A DNA stretch of 64,000 nt from assembly GCF_003591515.1 (NCBI RefSeq), contig NZ_QZCG01000001.1, positions 310,001-374,000 on the forward strand. Reading direction: 5' to 3'. This document shows, piece by piece, positions 53,731 to 64,000 of this stretch; the first letter of the stretch is position 1, and each line of letters begins with the position of its first letter. Below the pieces are notes generated by a model. The model was not told where the DNA came from and made no database searches. It saw only the letters and a program-made list of their open reading frames with translations. The DNA is from Paracoccus onubensis. Its GTDB lineage: Bacteria; Pseudomonadota; Alphaproteobacteria; Rhodobacterales; Rhodobacteraceae. The position numbers and the translations under genes were made by a program.

Positions 53731-54735
53731 TCAGGCCATCCGGTTCAGATCGGCAAGAAGCTCGGACGAGACAAGCAACCCGTCCTTTTCGGATTGCAGC
53801 CTGGCGGCACGGCGGCGCTGGGACGGTAATCTCGCGCCCTGATCGGTGATCTGCCGGAACAATGTCTCGGCTGAATCCGGTGATATGCCAAAGCGTTTCG
53901 GGTCGAAGACGATGACCAGTTCGCCATGCAGAATTCCCTTGTCGCTGTTCATGCCGGGTGCCGAAGTCTGGCTGCTCAGCATGTCGCCGATCAGCGGTCC
54001 GGCCATCAGTTCGATCATCGTCGAGATGGCCGAGCCCTTATGCCCGCCGAATGGCAGCAACGCGCCAGACAGGGCTCTTTCGCTTTCGGTTGTGGGGTTT
54101 CCGTCCTTGTCGATGGCCCAGCCCGCAGGCAGCGACTCTCCCCTGCGGCTGCGGATCTCGACTTCACCACGCGCCGCTGCGCTTGTCGCGAAGTCGAACG
54201 TATAGGGCTCGCCCTCCGGCCGGGGCCACGAGAATGCAAGCGGATTGGTTCCGAAAAGCGGTTCTTTGCCGCCGAAAGGCGCGACATAGGGATGTGTCGG
54301 TGTCATGGCAAGCGCCACGAAACCCCGCTTTGAAAGCTGCTCGACCTCCCACCACAGCGCCGAATAGTGGAAGCAATTATTGATGGCGAGCGCGGCGATG
54401 CCGCTGTCGCTTGCCTTGCCGGTCAGCATGTCCAGAGCGGTATCGAACGCGAGAAGCGAGTTGCCGCCCTGCGCATCCGCCTTGACGATAGCTGGGGCGT
54501 GATCCGTCAGTTTCGGCTCGGCAGTCAGGTTCACCAGCCCGGTTGCCGCCATGTCCGAACAGGTGATCAGCCGGTAAAGCCCGTGAGAATGGCATTCCTG
54601 CGCCTGCGCATCCAGCATGTTCTGCGCCATCACAGAAACATGCGCCGCGGAAAATCCGGCTTTGGTCAGGATGGCCGCCGCCAGATCCGCGGCGCGCTGC
54701 CGGGTTATGCGTTCATAGGTCTTGCTATTCATCAT
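53731..54735 (-). CDS. Ldh family oxidoreductase (malate/lactate dehydrogenase-like)
   Basis: A 334-residue member of the NAD(P)-dependent Ldh_2 family, which includes malate, ureidoglycolate and delta-1-piperideine-2-carboxylate reductases. Diagnostic pieces are QECHSHGLYRL (catalytic His), the PFGGKEPLFGTNPLAFSWP cofactor stretch and GGHKGSAISTMIELMAGPL. GAGGCAAT precedes the ATG at 54735. The C-terminus is somewhat shortened with an Arg-rich stretch. The substrate cannot be fixed from sequence; a ketimine or 2-oxo acid is likely. Confidence 0.9.
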   Translation of the reverse strand: MMNSKTYERITRQRAADLAAAILTKAGFSAAHVSVMAQNMLDAQAQECHSHGLYRLITCSDMAATGLVNLTAEPKLTDHAPAIVKADAQGGNSLLAFDTALDMLTGKASDSGIAALAINNCFHYSALWWEVEQLSKRGFVALAMTPTHPYVAPFGGKEPLFGTNPLAFSWPRPEGEPYTFDFATSAAARGEVEIRSRRGESLPAGWAIDKDGNPTTESERALSGALLPFGGHKGSAISTMIELMAGPLIGDMLSSQTSAPGMNSDKGILHGELVIVFDPKRFGISPDSAETLFRQITDQGARLPSQRRRAARLQSEKDGLLVSSELLADLNRMA

Positions 54736-54882
54736 ATTGCCTCATGTTCGGATCGTTTGGGGATTGTTAGCGCATGACCGGATGGCATTCCATCGGCGGG
54801 ATGCCCTGAGGGCCGTGATCTTCGCCGCTGTCTCGCCGCGATGCGATGGATCGCAGCACCGTCGAATGCCGGCACGGCGTGT

Positions 54883-55077
54883 TCATGGCGCGGCGATTTC
54901 CGCGCGACAGGCCGGGCAATTGCGGACCAGGCTGAGCGGCAGGACCGATCCGCAGCTCTTGCATGACCGGACATATTTGTGAATCGACCGCAGCGGCGAC
55001 CGGCAGGCGGGGCAGCGTGAATATGCGGCACGCGGCACGGGTTTGCCGCAGATACGGCAATCCGGCTGGGGTCTCAT
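54883..55077 (-). CDS. Small four-CxxC zinc-ribbon protein
   Basis: A 64-residue protein with four regularly spaced CxxC pairs: C7/C10, C22/C25, C39/C42 and C54/C57. These should form two zinc ribbons. The start codon overlaps the stop of the upstream Rnk-like gene as ATGA, which supports a real, coupled gene despite its small size. It is rich in Arg and Pro, compatible with nucleic acid or protein binding. No named family recognised. Confidence 0.72.
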   Translation of the reverse strand: MRPQPDCRICGKPVPRAAYSRCPACRSPLRSIHKYVRSCKSCGSVLPLSLVRNCPACRAEIAAP

Positions 55078-55496
55078 CGGGATCGATCTTCTCGTCGTTC
55101 GACCTCAAGCAGACGCAGCCGGCGGCTTTCGTTGTTCCTTGCCTTCCACGAGGCTTTCGCGCCGACCGGCAACCCTATCAGGGCAATGCCGATCGGGGTC
55201 ATGACCGAGACATGGTCACGCGCGATATCCGCCTCGGCGGGTGGCACCAGGGTCATGTGGCGGTTTATCTGGGTATCCTCGTCCAGATATGTCACCCGTC
55301 TGCCAAGGGCGACCACGTCATCAGGAAGCCGGTCCGCGGGCACGATCCGTGCCCGCGCCAGGGTCGACAGCAACAGGGCTGAGAGTTCCGGATTTCTGCG
55401 GGCAAGCCCCGCTTCCAGCCTTTCAAGCAGGTCAAGATGATCTTCGGAAATGACACGCCGCGCCGCACGCGCGCGGGCAGGAGGGGAATGATTCAT
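55074..55496 (-). CDS. Rnk / GreA-GreB C-terminal domain protein
   Basis: A 140-residue protein whose C-terminal two thirds match the FKBP-like GreA/GreB/Rnk domain: RLPDDVVALGRRVTYL, HMTLVPPAEAD, VSVMTPIGIALIGLPVG and a closing ARNNESRRLRLLEVE. The N-terminal part is a short helical segment with no room for a full coiled coil. Rnk binds RNA polymerase and was first named regulator of nucleoside diphosphate kinase. AAGGAGATACCCC precedes the ATG. It lies between a divergent paralogue and the zinc ribbon gene. Confidence 0.85.
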   Translation of the reverse strand: MNHSPPARARAARRVISEDHLDLLERLEAGLARRNPELSALLLSTLARARIVPADRLPDDVVALGRRVTYLDEDTQINRHMTLVPPAEADIARDHVSVMTPIGIALIGLPVGAKASWKARNNESRRLRLLEVERREDRSR

Positions 55497-55508
55497 GGGG
55501 TATCTCCT

Positions 55509-56063
55509 TCAGAGATGGGAATGAATTGTATCGGCAGGGTGAAAGCCGCGGGAGTGCCGGTTATCCGCCGGAAGAAAATCCTCGGCATTGATATGCAGTA
55601 TCTCGATGCGCCGGAAACCTGCTTCGGGGTCGGAAAAGGTGACGATCTGATGCGGCGCCATGCCGATCAGAACCGCACCAAGCCAGGTGCCGGTCGAAAT
55701 CGCGCAACGCTGAACCGGCGGGGTCCAGTGATACAGCCGGAAACATCTGGGCAGGTGATGATCGATCCGGCAGGCGACTACACGGCCAGAGGTGACAAAG
55801 GCGCGCCGGGCCTCCGGCTCGGGGATGATTCTTGCATCGGCCAGCTTTGCCCGGAGATAGGCCGCCAGATGCGGATCCTCGGCCGGCCCGCCGATTTCCC
55901 GCCGCCGCCGCTGATCCTGCAACTGCCAGAAATCGGTTTCGGACAATGTCGCGCGGATCGGTCGCAGTCGCTCGATATGCTGATCGTGATCAAATGATTG
56001 CTGGCATTTGCTGTGCCGCAGCCCCAACGCAGGATCGCAATCCCGCCCGGATAGACGTTGCAT
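55509..56063 (-). CDS. Divergent Rnk/GreA-C-like protein, 184 aa
   Basis: A 184-residue protein. Residues from about 75-160 align in pattern with the neighbour's Rnk-like domain: ARIIPEPEARRAFVTSGRVVACR, CAISTGTWLGAVLIGMAP, then IVTFSDPEAGFRRIEIL. The conserved positions are weaker than in the adjacent copy, and there are N- and C-terminal extensions rich in His and Arg. GGGGGAATTTCC precedes the ATG at 56063. The end is 12 bp before the second Rnk-like gene, so the two appear to be one operon. Confidence 0.7.
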   Translation of the reverse strand: MQRLSGRDCDPALGLRHSKCQQSFDHDQHIERLRPIRATLSETDFWQLQDQRRRREIGGPAEDPHLAAYLRAKLADARIIPEPEARRAFVTSGRVVACRIDHHLPRCFRLYHWTPPVQRCAISTGTWLGAVLIGMAPHQIVTFSDPEAGFRRIEILHINAEDFLPADNRHSRGFHPADTIHSHL

Positions 56064-56420
56064 GGAAATTCCCCCGACCGCGGCCTGCGCGGTTCACATG
56101 GTCAAGATGGTGTGAGGAAAGCCCCGAACGATTATATCAGCACGCATGCCGACACCGCCCGGGGAAGGGGGCGGGTCAGAAGCGAACCCGGAAACAGGAT
56201 CAACCTGCTGATATGCATCTCATGCAACGACATGGGATAACAGCTAGGCAGCCGGCGGCGCAAAGTCAATCGCCCTGCCTGGAATGCGGGGCATTCAGGC
56301 AACAGGGAACCCCCCGGCCCGGGTCCAATCGCCTTCTCCCCTTCTTCTTTGTCCAAATACCTCGGGGGTCCGGGGGGCAGCGCCCCCCGGCTTTGCGAAC
56401 AAAGAGACAGGCGAAACCCG
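56064..56420. other. 357-bp gap with copy D of the 3' element
   Basis: Contains copy D (56340-56390, minus strand) that serves the gdhA 3' end, and about 270 bp upstream of the Rnk-like operon that presumably carries its promoter. No gene is convincing. Confidence 0.55.
56340..56390 (-). repeat. 3'-end element, copy D, with perfect hairpin
   Basis: On the minus strand: stem CCGGGGGGC-GCT-GCCCCCCGG (56370-56390) then six bases to the element (56340-56363). It starts 31 bases after the gdhA stop. This is the best-formed of the four copies. Confidence 0.85.
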
Positions 56421-58883
<2,463 letters not shown>

Positions 58884-58922
58884 ATCTCGTTTCCGGCGGG
58901 GATGCCGGTTGCCGGAGGTTCC

Positions 58923-59705
58923 TTAACCCAGCCAGACATCAAGGAACAGCATGAGGGCAAGGCCGACCGCCAGTCCTGCGGTTGCCTTGTTCTGATGGCC
59001 GTTGCGATGGGTTTCGGGGATGATCTCGTGGCTGATGACGTAAAGCATCGCGCCGGCGGCGAAGGCAAGTCCCCAGGGCAGAAGCGGCTCTGACAGGCTG
59101 ACCACCCCGGCACCAAGCAGGCCGCCTATGGGCTCGACCAGTCCGGTGAGCGCGGCGATACGCCATGCGCGCGCCTTGCTGTATCCTTCGCCCAGAAGCG
59201 ACACGGCCACGGCAAGCCCCTCGGGCGCATTCTGCAAGCCGATCCCGATCGCCAGCGGCAATCCTCCGGACATGCCACCCGAGCCGAAACCGACGCCGAC
59301 CGCCAGCCCCTCGGGGAAATTATGGATGGTAATGGCGATGATGAACAGCCAGACCCGGCGCAGGGAATCGGCTGCCGGACCTTCTCGCCCTGTCCTGAAA
59401 TGCTCATGCGGGAGACGCTCGTTCATCAGGGCCACCACGCCCATGCCCAGAAGGATCGCGACGCAGACGATCAGGGCGGGGGTGGCGCTGGTTTCGTAAC
59501 GCGGCTCGGCAGCGTCGAGCGCGGGAATGATGAGCGAAAAGAAGGACGCGGCCAGCATGACCCCGGCCGCGAAGCCAAGCAGAAGATCGCGCGACGCACG
59601 GGACGGAACACCGCCGAAAAGCACGGGAAGCGCGCCGACCGCAGTCAGTAAACCGGCGGCGAGGCTGCCAAGAAAGCCAAGAGTCAGAGGAGACAACGAG
59701 TCCAC
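58923..59705 (-). CDS. ZIP family divalent metal transporter
   Basis: A 260-residue ZIP protein with eight membrane helices. The metal pathway motif is HNFPEGLAVGVGFGSG in helix 4 and GLQNAPEGLAVAVSL in helix 5, and EIIPETHRNGH lies near the end; the intracellular His-rich loop is short. It imports zinc or a similar divalent ion into the cytosol. The start is a GTG at 59705 with AAAAAGG upstream. No regulator is adjacent. Confidence 0.9.
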   Translation of the reverse strand: MDSLSPLTLGFLGSLAAGLLTAVGALPVLFGGVPSRASRDLLLGFAAGVMLAASFFSLIIPALDAAEPRYETSATPALIVCVAILLGMGVVALMNERLPHEHFRTGREGPAADSLRRVWLFIIAITIHNFPEGLAVGVGFGSGGMSGGLPLAIGIGLQNAPEGLAVAVSLLGEGYSKARAWRIAALTGLVEPIGGLLGAGVVSLSEPLLPWGLAFAAGAMLYVISHEIIPETHRNGHQNKATAGLAVGLALMLFLDVWLG

Positions 59706-60029
59706 GATGCTACCTTTTTCTGCCTGGATTCCCGATCATCCGGAAAGGATATCAGGACCATGGTCGCGACTGGCGAGTGCCGAAATATACCCGGTGATCG
59801 GTATCCGAGGCCCTGCCATGTTGCAAGTGTGCTTATCCGGATGGCGGGGCCTGCGCGATTCCCTTGCCATAAGCCAGAAGCCATATGTGCTGTGCCCACG
59901 GAGTTTCGGGCAATCTGAGTTCGCATTGCCGGGATGCAGGCGGCGAAACTTTATAAAATATTTACATGACCGTTGCAGAACTGTCGGATTCCATCGCTAG
60001 CGACGGCCCCAGACAATCGGGGTATTCGG
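59706..60029. other. 324-bp gap upstream of the phosphonate importer
   Basis: Divergent gap between the ZIP gene and phnC. An AT-rich block with TTATAAAATATTTACATG (about 59950) may be a promoter. I saw no gene and no convincing Pho box. Confidence 0.45.
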
Positions 60030-60848
60030 ATGCTGGAAATAAGCGCTCTGACGAAACGGTTCGGAGATCGCACGGCAGTGGACAAGGCAAGTTTCGTCGT
60101 GACCGAACCGGCGATGATCGGGATCATCGGCAGTTCCGGCGCGGGCAAATCCACCATGTTGCGTATGCTTAACCGGCTGACCGATGCCAGCGAAGGCGCG
60201 ATCCGTTTTCAGGGGCAGGATATCACTGCACTGACGGGGCGGGCCAGGCGGAAATGGCAATCGCGCTGCGCGATGATCTTCCAGCAGTTCAATCTGGTTC
60301 CACGGATGGACGTGGTGTCGAATGTGCTGCATGGCACGCTGAACCGGCGCTCGACCCTGGCGACGATGTTCAACCTGTATCCGCGCGAGGATGTCGAGAC
60401 GGCCATCGAGATCCTCGACCGGCTTGGCGTTGCCGAGCATGCCGCCAAACGCGCCGAGGCGCTTTCCGGCGGGCAGCAGCAGCGCGTCGCCATCGCGCGG
60501 GCATTGATGCAGGACCCGGCGATCATTCTGGCGGATGAGCCGATTGCCTCGCTGGATCCGATGAATGCCCAGATCGTCATGGATAGGCTGCGCCGCATTC
60601 ATGACGAGGACGGGCGCATGGTCATCGCCAATCTGCATACGCTGGATACCGCAAGGCGCTATTGCGACCGGATCATCGGCATGCGTGCCGGGCGGATTGT
60701 CTTCGACGGCACGCCCGCGCAACTGACCACCGGAGTCGCGCGCGATATCTATGGCGCGGGGGCGGATTTCTCGGAAAGCGCAACCTCGACCGCCATCGAA
60801 CAGGATGAGGCGGAACGGCCAGCCGCCCGCATGGCCGAACCGGCCTGA
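60030..60848 (+). CDS. phnC: Phosphonate/phosphate ABC transporter ATP-binding protein (PhnC/PhoC-like)
   Basis: A 272-residue ATPase of the PhnC family: Walker [14 protein letters not shown]-loop [17 protein letters not shown], signature [15 protein letters not shown] and Walker [13 protein letters not shown]. The central [19 protein letters not shown] segment is a PhnC hallmark. The start at 60030 gives [11 protein letters not shown]; the frame is open upstream to 59973. It powers the import system encoded by the next three genes. Confidence 0.93.
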   Translation: MLEISALTKRFGDRTAVDKASFVVTEPAMIGIIGSSGAGKSTMLRMLNRLTDASEGAIRFQGQDITALTGRARRKWQSRCAMIFQQFNLVPRMDVVSNVLHGTLNRRSTLATMFNLYPREDVETAIEILDRLGVAEHAAKRAEALSGGQQQRVAIARALMQDPAIILADEPIASLDPMNAQIVMDRLRRIHDEDGRMVIANLHTLDTARRYCDRIIGMRAGRIVFDGTPAQLTTGVARDIYGAGADFSESATSTAIEQDEAERPAARMAEPA

Positions 60849-60895
60849 CAATTTTCCCGCAGTTCCCGACCGGAACGAATAATCTGGAGATGACG

Positions 60896-61804
60896 ATGAC
60901 CAAGACCCTTTCGCTGGCACTTGTTCTGGGCGCCGCCTTCGTGCCGGCCGCCTATGCTCAGGAAATCGACGCATTCAATATCGGTATTCTGGGCGGCGAG
61001 AACGCGCAGGACCGCATGAACAGCTATGCCTGCATGGAGGATTATACCGAGGAAGCCCTTGGCGTGCCCGTCAAGCTGTTCGCCCCTGCCGATTACAACG
61101 GTGTCATTCAGGGCCTGTTGGGCGGCACGCTTGACATGGCCTGGCTGGGCGCTTCGGCCTATGCGGCCGTCTATCTCGACGATCCCGAGGCGGTCGAACC
61201 GGTTCTGGTCAAGGTCAACGCGGATGGCAGCTATGCCTATCATTCCATCGGCTTTGCCCTGAAAGACAGCGGTATCACCTCGCTGGAAGACATGAAGGGC
61301 AAAAGCTTCGGGTTCGGGGATCCCAACTCGACATCCGGCTTTCTGATTCCTTCGGTTGAAATTCCGCAGGAAACCGGCGCATCGATGGAATCGGGCGACT
61401 ATTTCGGCGAGGTGAAATTCACCGGCGGGCATGAACAGACCATCGTGGCGGTTGCGAATGGCGATGTGGATGGCGGTGTCAGCTGGGCCGACGGTCAGGG
61501 CGAGTGGGAAGACGGCTACAACTCGGGCGCATTGCGCAAGGCGGTGGATGCCGGGCTTGTCGATATGACGCAGCTTGTCGAGATCTGGAAATCCAAGCCC
61601 ATCCCCGAAGGCCCGGTCGTGCTGCGCAAGGCTCTGCCCGACGACGTGAAGGCGAAGATGACCGAACTGGTGGACAATCTTTACGAAAACGACCCCGATT
61701 GCGCCTATGGGGTTTTCGCCGGGGAAACCCTGGGCGCACAGCCGATCACCCATGATGCCTATGAATCGGTGATCGAGGCCCGCAAGGCCGAAATCGGCGG
61801 CTGA
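60896..61804 (+). CDS. phnD: Phosphonate/phosphate ABC transporter substrate-binding protein (PhnD/PhoD-like)
   Basis: A 302-residue periplasmic binding protein with signal MTKTLSLALVLGAAFVPAAY and mature start near QEIDAF. Typical PhnD pieces are NIGILGGENAQDRMNSYAC, DMAWLGASAYAAV and FGFGDPNSTSGFLIPS, which form the anion pocket. The second ATG (60896), six bases after GGAG, is chosen; the first (60890) abuts it. Phosphonates or phosphate are both possible ligands, as in rhizobial PhoCDET. Confidence 0.93.
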   Translation: MTKTLSLALVLGAAFVPAAYAQEIDAFNIGILGGENAQDRMNSYACMEDYTEEALGVPVKLFAPADYNGVIQGLLGGTLDMAWLGASAYAAVYLDDPEAVEPVLVKVNADGSYAYHSIGFALKDSGITSLEDMKGKSFGFGDPNSTSGFLIPSVEIPQETGASMESGDYFGEVKFTGGHEQTIVAVANGDVDGGVSWADGQGEWEDGYNSGALRKAVDAGLVDMTQLVEIWKSKPIPEGPVVLRKALPDDVKAKMTELVDNLYENDPDCAYGVFAGETLGAQPITHDAYESVIEARKAEIGG

Positions 61805-61863
61805 TCCCTGACCTATGCGGAGGGCGGCATCCTGTCGCCCTCATCCTTGTCCGGACCTGCTTC

Positions 61864-62730
61864 ATGACCGATATTTCCGACCGGCCCCATCTGCATCAGA
61901 TGCAGTCAGCTTATCTGGATCAGATGCGCCGCCGCCGGCTTTATGGCGCGTTGACGCTGATCATCTTCCTGCTGCTTTTGCTGCCCGGCTTCCATCTGGC
62001 GGATTCCCGGAATGCGGGCGGTTTCTGGAATGGGATCGGGCATGTCTTCGATTATCCGGCGGCTGTCCTGTCCGAGGCATGGGCGAAGCGTCAGGAACTG
62101 CCCGGGCATTTGGTCAAATTCTTCCCGGCATTGGTGGAAACCATCAATATCGCTGCCATCTCGACGCTGATCGGATCGATCGGCGGGATGCTTTTCGCCT
62201 TTCTGTCGGTGCGCGGGCTGGCCTGCTGGCCGCGGCTCGTGCCGCTGTTCCGTCGCCTGATGGATATCATGCGCGCCATTCCCGAGATCGTCGTTGCCCT
62301 TGTCCTTATTTTCGTATTGGGGGGCGGGCCGGTGCCTGCCATGATCGCGATCACGCTGCATACCGTCGGCGCGCTTGGCAAACTGTTCTCGGAGGTGGCG
62401 GAAAACGCCGATCCCAAGCCGATCGAGGGGCTGGCCTCGACCGGGGCAGGCTGGTCGCAACGGATGCTGCTGGGGGTGCTGCCCCAGGTCGCGCCGAATT
62501 TCCTCAGCTATGCGCTGCTGCGCTTCGAGATCAATATCCGCGCTTCGGCAATCCTTGGCTTCGTGGGCGCGGGCGGAATCGGCTACGAACTGAAAAACGC
62601 CATGTCATGGGGTCAGGGGAAATTCGACGACGCCGCGGCGATCTTCATCCTGCTCTTCGGCACCATCGTGCTGTTCGATCAGCTTTCCAGCAGCTATCGC
62701 AACCGTCTGGTCAAGGGGGACTGGCAATGA
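61864..62730 (+). CDS. phnE: Phosphonate/phosphate ABC transporter permease (PhnE/PhoE-like)
   Basis: A 288-residue inner-membrane permease with about six helices. The coupling loop reads EGLASTGAGWSQRMLLGVLPQ, and EINIRASAILGFVGAGGIGYEL is characteristic of PhnE. The stop overlaps the next permease start (ATGA). It forms the pore with the second permease. Confidence 0.93.
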   Translation: MTDISDRPHLHQMQSAYLDQMRRRRLYGALTLIIFLLLLLPGFHLADSRNAGGFWNGIGHVFDYPAAVLSEAWAKRQELPGHLVKFFPALVETINIAAISTLIGSIGGMLFAFLSVRGLACWPRLVPLFRRLMDIMRAIPEIVVALVLIFVLGGGPVPAMIAITLHTVGALGKLFSEVAENADPKPIEGLASTGAGWSQRMLLGVLPQVAPNFLSYALLRFEINIRASAILGFVGAGGIGYELKNAMSWGQGKFDDAAAIFILLFGTIVLFDQLSSSYRNRLVKGDWQ

Positions 62731-64000
62731 CCGCCGCCACGCTGGCCATGATGAAGGACGCGGCAACGACCCGTCTCGCCCGCAAAAGAATGGCGGCTTA
62801 CACGGTCGTTGTACTGATCGGGCTGTATCTGGCCTATGTCTTCTTCGCCTTCGACATTCCCGGTCTGGCGCAACGCGCAAGGATGGATAACGCGGTCACA
62901 TTGTTGTCGGACAGCTGGTCCTACAAGACGCATGTGACCCGCGATCATCGCAGCGGCACGATCTCTTACGCCATCGAGGGGCAGCGGAAGGGGGCCTATC
63001 CCGAAGGCGAGCGACCCGAATGGGTCAGCGGCAATGACGACGCGGTGAGCGTCGAGCTGAAAAACGGCCATTCGCTGCGGCTGCTGCCGGGCAATGTCAC
63101 GGAATATCACTATCCGGGAACCGATCCCGTCACCATCCGGCTGATGGATGATGAGTTGGTCGCGGATGTGATCGGACCCGCGCCCGACTGGATCACGCTG
63201 AATCCGCGCCGCGTGGGCATCACGACCGAGGGCGGGCGGGTGACCATAACCCGCTCGAAAACCGAGATTTTCCGATATTTTCCAGGATGGGAGCTGTTCT
63301 TCTTCACGCTGGACAGCCCCTATCACGGCCACGGTCTGCTTGATATCCTGTTCGGGGAACGTATCGACCCGGACCGCCCGAATATCACCGGGGCCTGGCA
63401 TGATTTCTGGTATAATCCGATGTGGCTGCACGCCAAGGTCGCATGGGCGATCTTCGAGACCATGCTGATGGCGTTTCTGGGCACGTTCGGCGCGGCCATC
63501 ATCGCGCTGCCGCTGGCGTTTCTCGCGGCAAAGCGGTTCGCGCCGCTGATGGCGGTCCGTTTCGGGATGCGGCGGATTTTCGATTTCATCCGGGGCGTCG
63601 ACGGGCTGATCTGGACGGTGGTGCTGTCGCGGGCCTTCGGCCCGGGGCCGATGACCGGGGCTCTGGCGATCCTGCTGACCGATACCGGCACATTCGGCAA
63701 GACCTTCTCGGAGGCGCTTGAAAATGTCGATGACAAGCAGATCGAGGGCATTGCCTCGACCGGCGCGAACCCGGCGCAGCGCTATCGGTTCGGTGTTCTG
63801 CCGCAGGTGACGCCGGTCCTGCTCAGTCAGGTGCTGTATCTGTTCGAATCGAATACCCGCAGCGCGACCATCATCGGCGCGATCACCGGCGGTGGCATCG
63901 GGTTGCTGCTGACACAGGCGCTTCAGACCCAGCAGGACTGGGAGGAGGTCAGCTATTACATCGTGCTGGTGGTGCTGATGGTGATGGCGATGGACTGGTT
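62727..64000 (+). CDS. Phosphonate/phosphate ABC transporter permease with large periplasmic domain (PhoT-like), 3' partial
   Basis: The frame is open from 62727 to the window edge (424 codons), so the C-terminus is missing. One N-terminal helix (about 23-45) is followed by roughly 180 hydrophilic residues that must lie in the periplasm, then by the permease core with EGIASTGANPAQRYRFGVLPQ and ESNTRSATIIGAITGGGIG. The extra periplasmic domain fits PhoT-type permeases of the rhizobial PhoCDET system rather than enterobacterial PhnE. Translation is coupled to the preceding permease by ATGA overlap. Confidence 0.9.
   Translation, partial: MTAATLAMMKDAATTRLARKRMAAYTVVVLIGLYLAYVFFAFDIPGLAQRARMDNAVTLLSDSWSYKTHVTRDHRSGTISYAIEGQRKGAYPEGERPEWVSGNDDAVSVELKNGHSLRLLPGNVTEYHYPGTDPVTIRLMDDELVADVIGPAPDWITLNPRRVGITTEGGRVTITRSKTEIFRYFPGWELFFFTLDSPYHGHGLLDILFGERIDPDRPNITGAWHDFWYNPMWLHAKVAWAIFETMLMAFLGTFGAAIIALPLAFLAAKRFAPLMAVRFGMRRIFDFIRGVDGLIWTVVLSRAFGPGPMTGALAILLTDTGTFGKTFSEALENVDDKQIEGIASTGANPAQRYRFGVLPQVTPVLLSQVLYLFESNTRSATIIGAITGGGIGLLLTQALQTQQDWEEVSYYIVLVVLMVMAMDW

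Noticed and set aside
59966..60005. Possible Pho box upstream of phnC
   Set aside because: One CTGTC half is present, but the second half does not match the CTGTCAT spacing, so it is too weak to annotate.

Overview
The window is 64 kb of GC-rich (roughly 60-65 %) chromosomal DNA from an alphaproteobacterium, most likely a Rhodobacteraceae member close to Paracoccus. This is inferred from gene content (NsrR-Hmp pair, PQQ glucose-dehydrogenase-type enzyme, rhizobial/rhodobacterial-style ribitol and phosphonate importers), codon bias, and a four-copy 3'-end element that I associate from memory with that family. I see no rRNA, tRNA, CRISPR array, phage or insertion sequence. The window is almost entirely metabolic and transport genes with their local regulators.

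Layout. 1-6203: acyl-CoA catabolic operon (PaaG-like isomerase, partial; acyl-CoA dehydrogenase; TetR regulator; ADP-forming acyl-CoA synthetase; TPP enzyme). 6236-9974: hypothetical protein, ChaC, XRE/MmyB regulator facing a DUF1330 protein, and a PbrR/ZntR-type MerR regulator facing a CDF exporter. 10020-19973: LysR, a five-gene peptide ABC importer, a beta-lactamase-like serine hydrolase, kynureninase and an AEC carrier. 20066-22254: small membrane protein, NsrR and flavohaemoglobin. 22505-29305: ribitol module (D-ribulokinase-like kinase, ribitol dehydrogenase, CUT2-type ABC importer, LacI regulator). 29412-33975: LysR facing a two-subunit ComDE-like decarboxylase, aldehyde dehydrogenase and SDR. 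34064-35784: MarR plus MFS exporter. 36127-45649: tetronate (C4 acid-sugar) locus with otnK, otnC and otnI, a cytosolic solute-binding-like protein, a single-Cys racemase homologue, MDR alcohol dehydrogenase, DctA-like symporter, M24 hydrolase and an IclR regulator. 45966-47993: YeiH and LysR. 48164-53044: membrane PQQ dehydrogenase and a two-component system. 53277-56063: lipoprotein, Ldh-type oxidoreductase, and a compact operon of two Rnk/GreA-C-like proteins and a four-CxxC zinc ribbon. 56421-59705: glutamate dehydrogenase, MaoC hydratase, ZIP transporter. 60030-64000: phnCDE/phoCDET-type importer, last permease cut by the window end.

How the parts work together. Most clusters are self-contained import-and-degrade modules with a dedicated regulator and, in several cases, a recognisable dyad in the regulatory gap. 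The most informative is the tetronate locus. The dyad TTTCA-N5-TGAAA occurs at 36007 (upstream of the otnK operon), 45733 (upstream of iclR) and, with one mismatch, 39559 (upstream of the dehydrogenase-symporter-otnI operon), which suggests one IclR regulon. A second window-wide pattern is a GC stem-loop followed by a conserved 24-base element, found four times and always in the sense orientation after a gene end. The least explained unit is the Rnk-like/Rnk-like/zinc-ribbon operon at 54883-56063.
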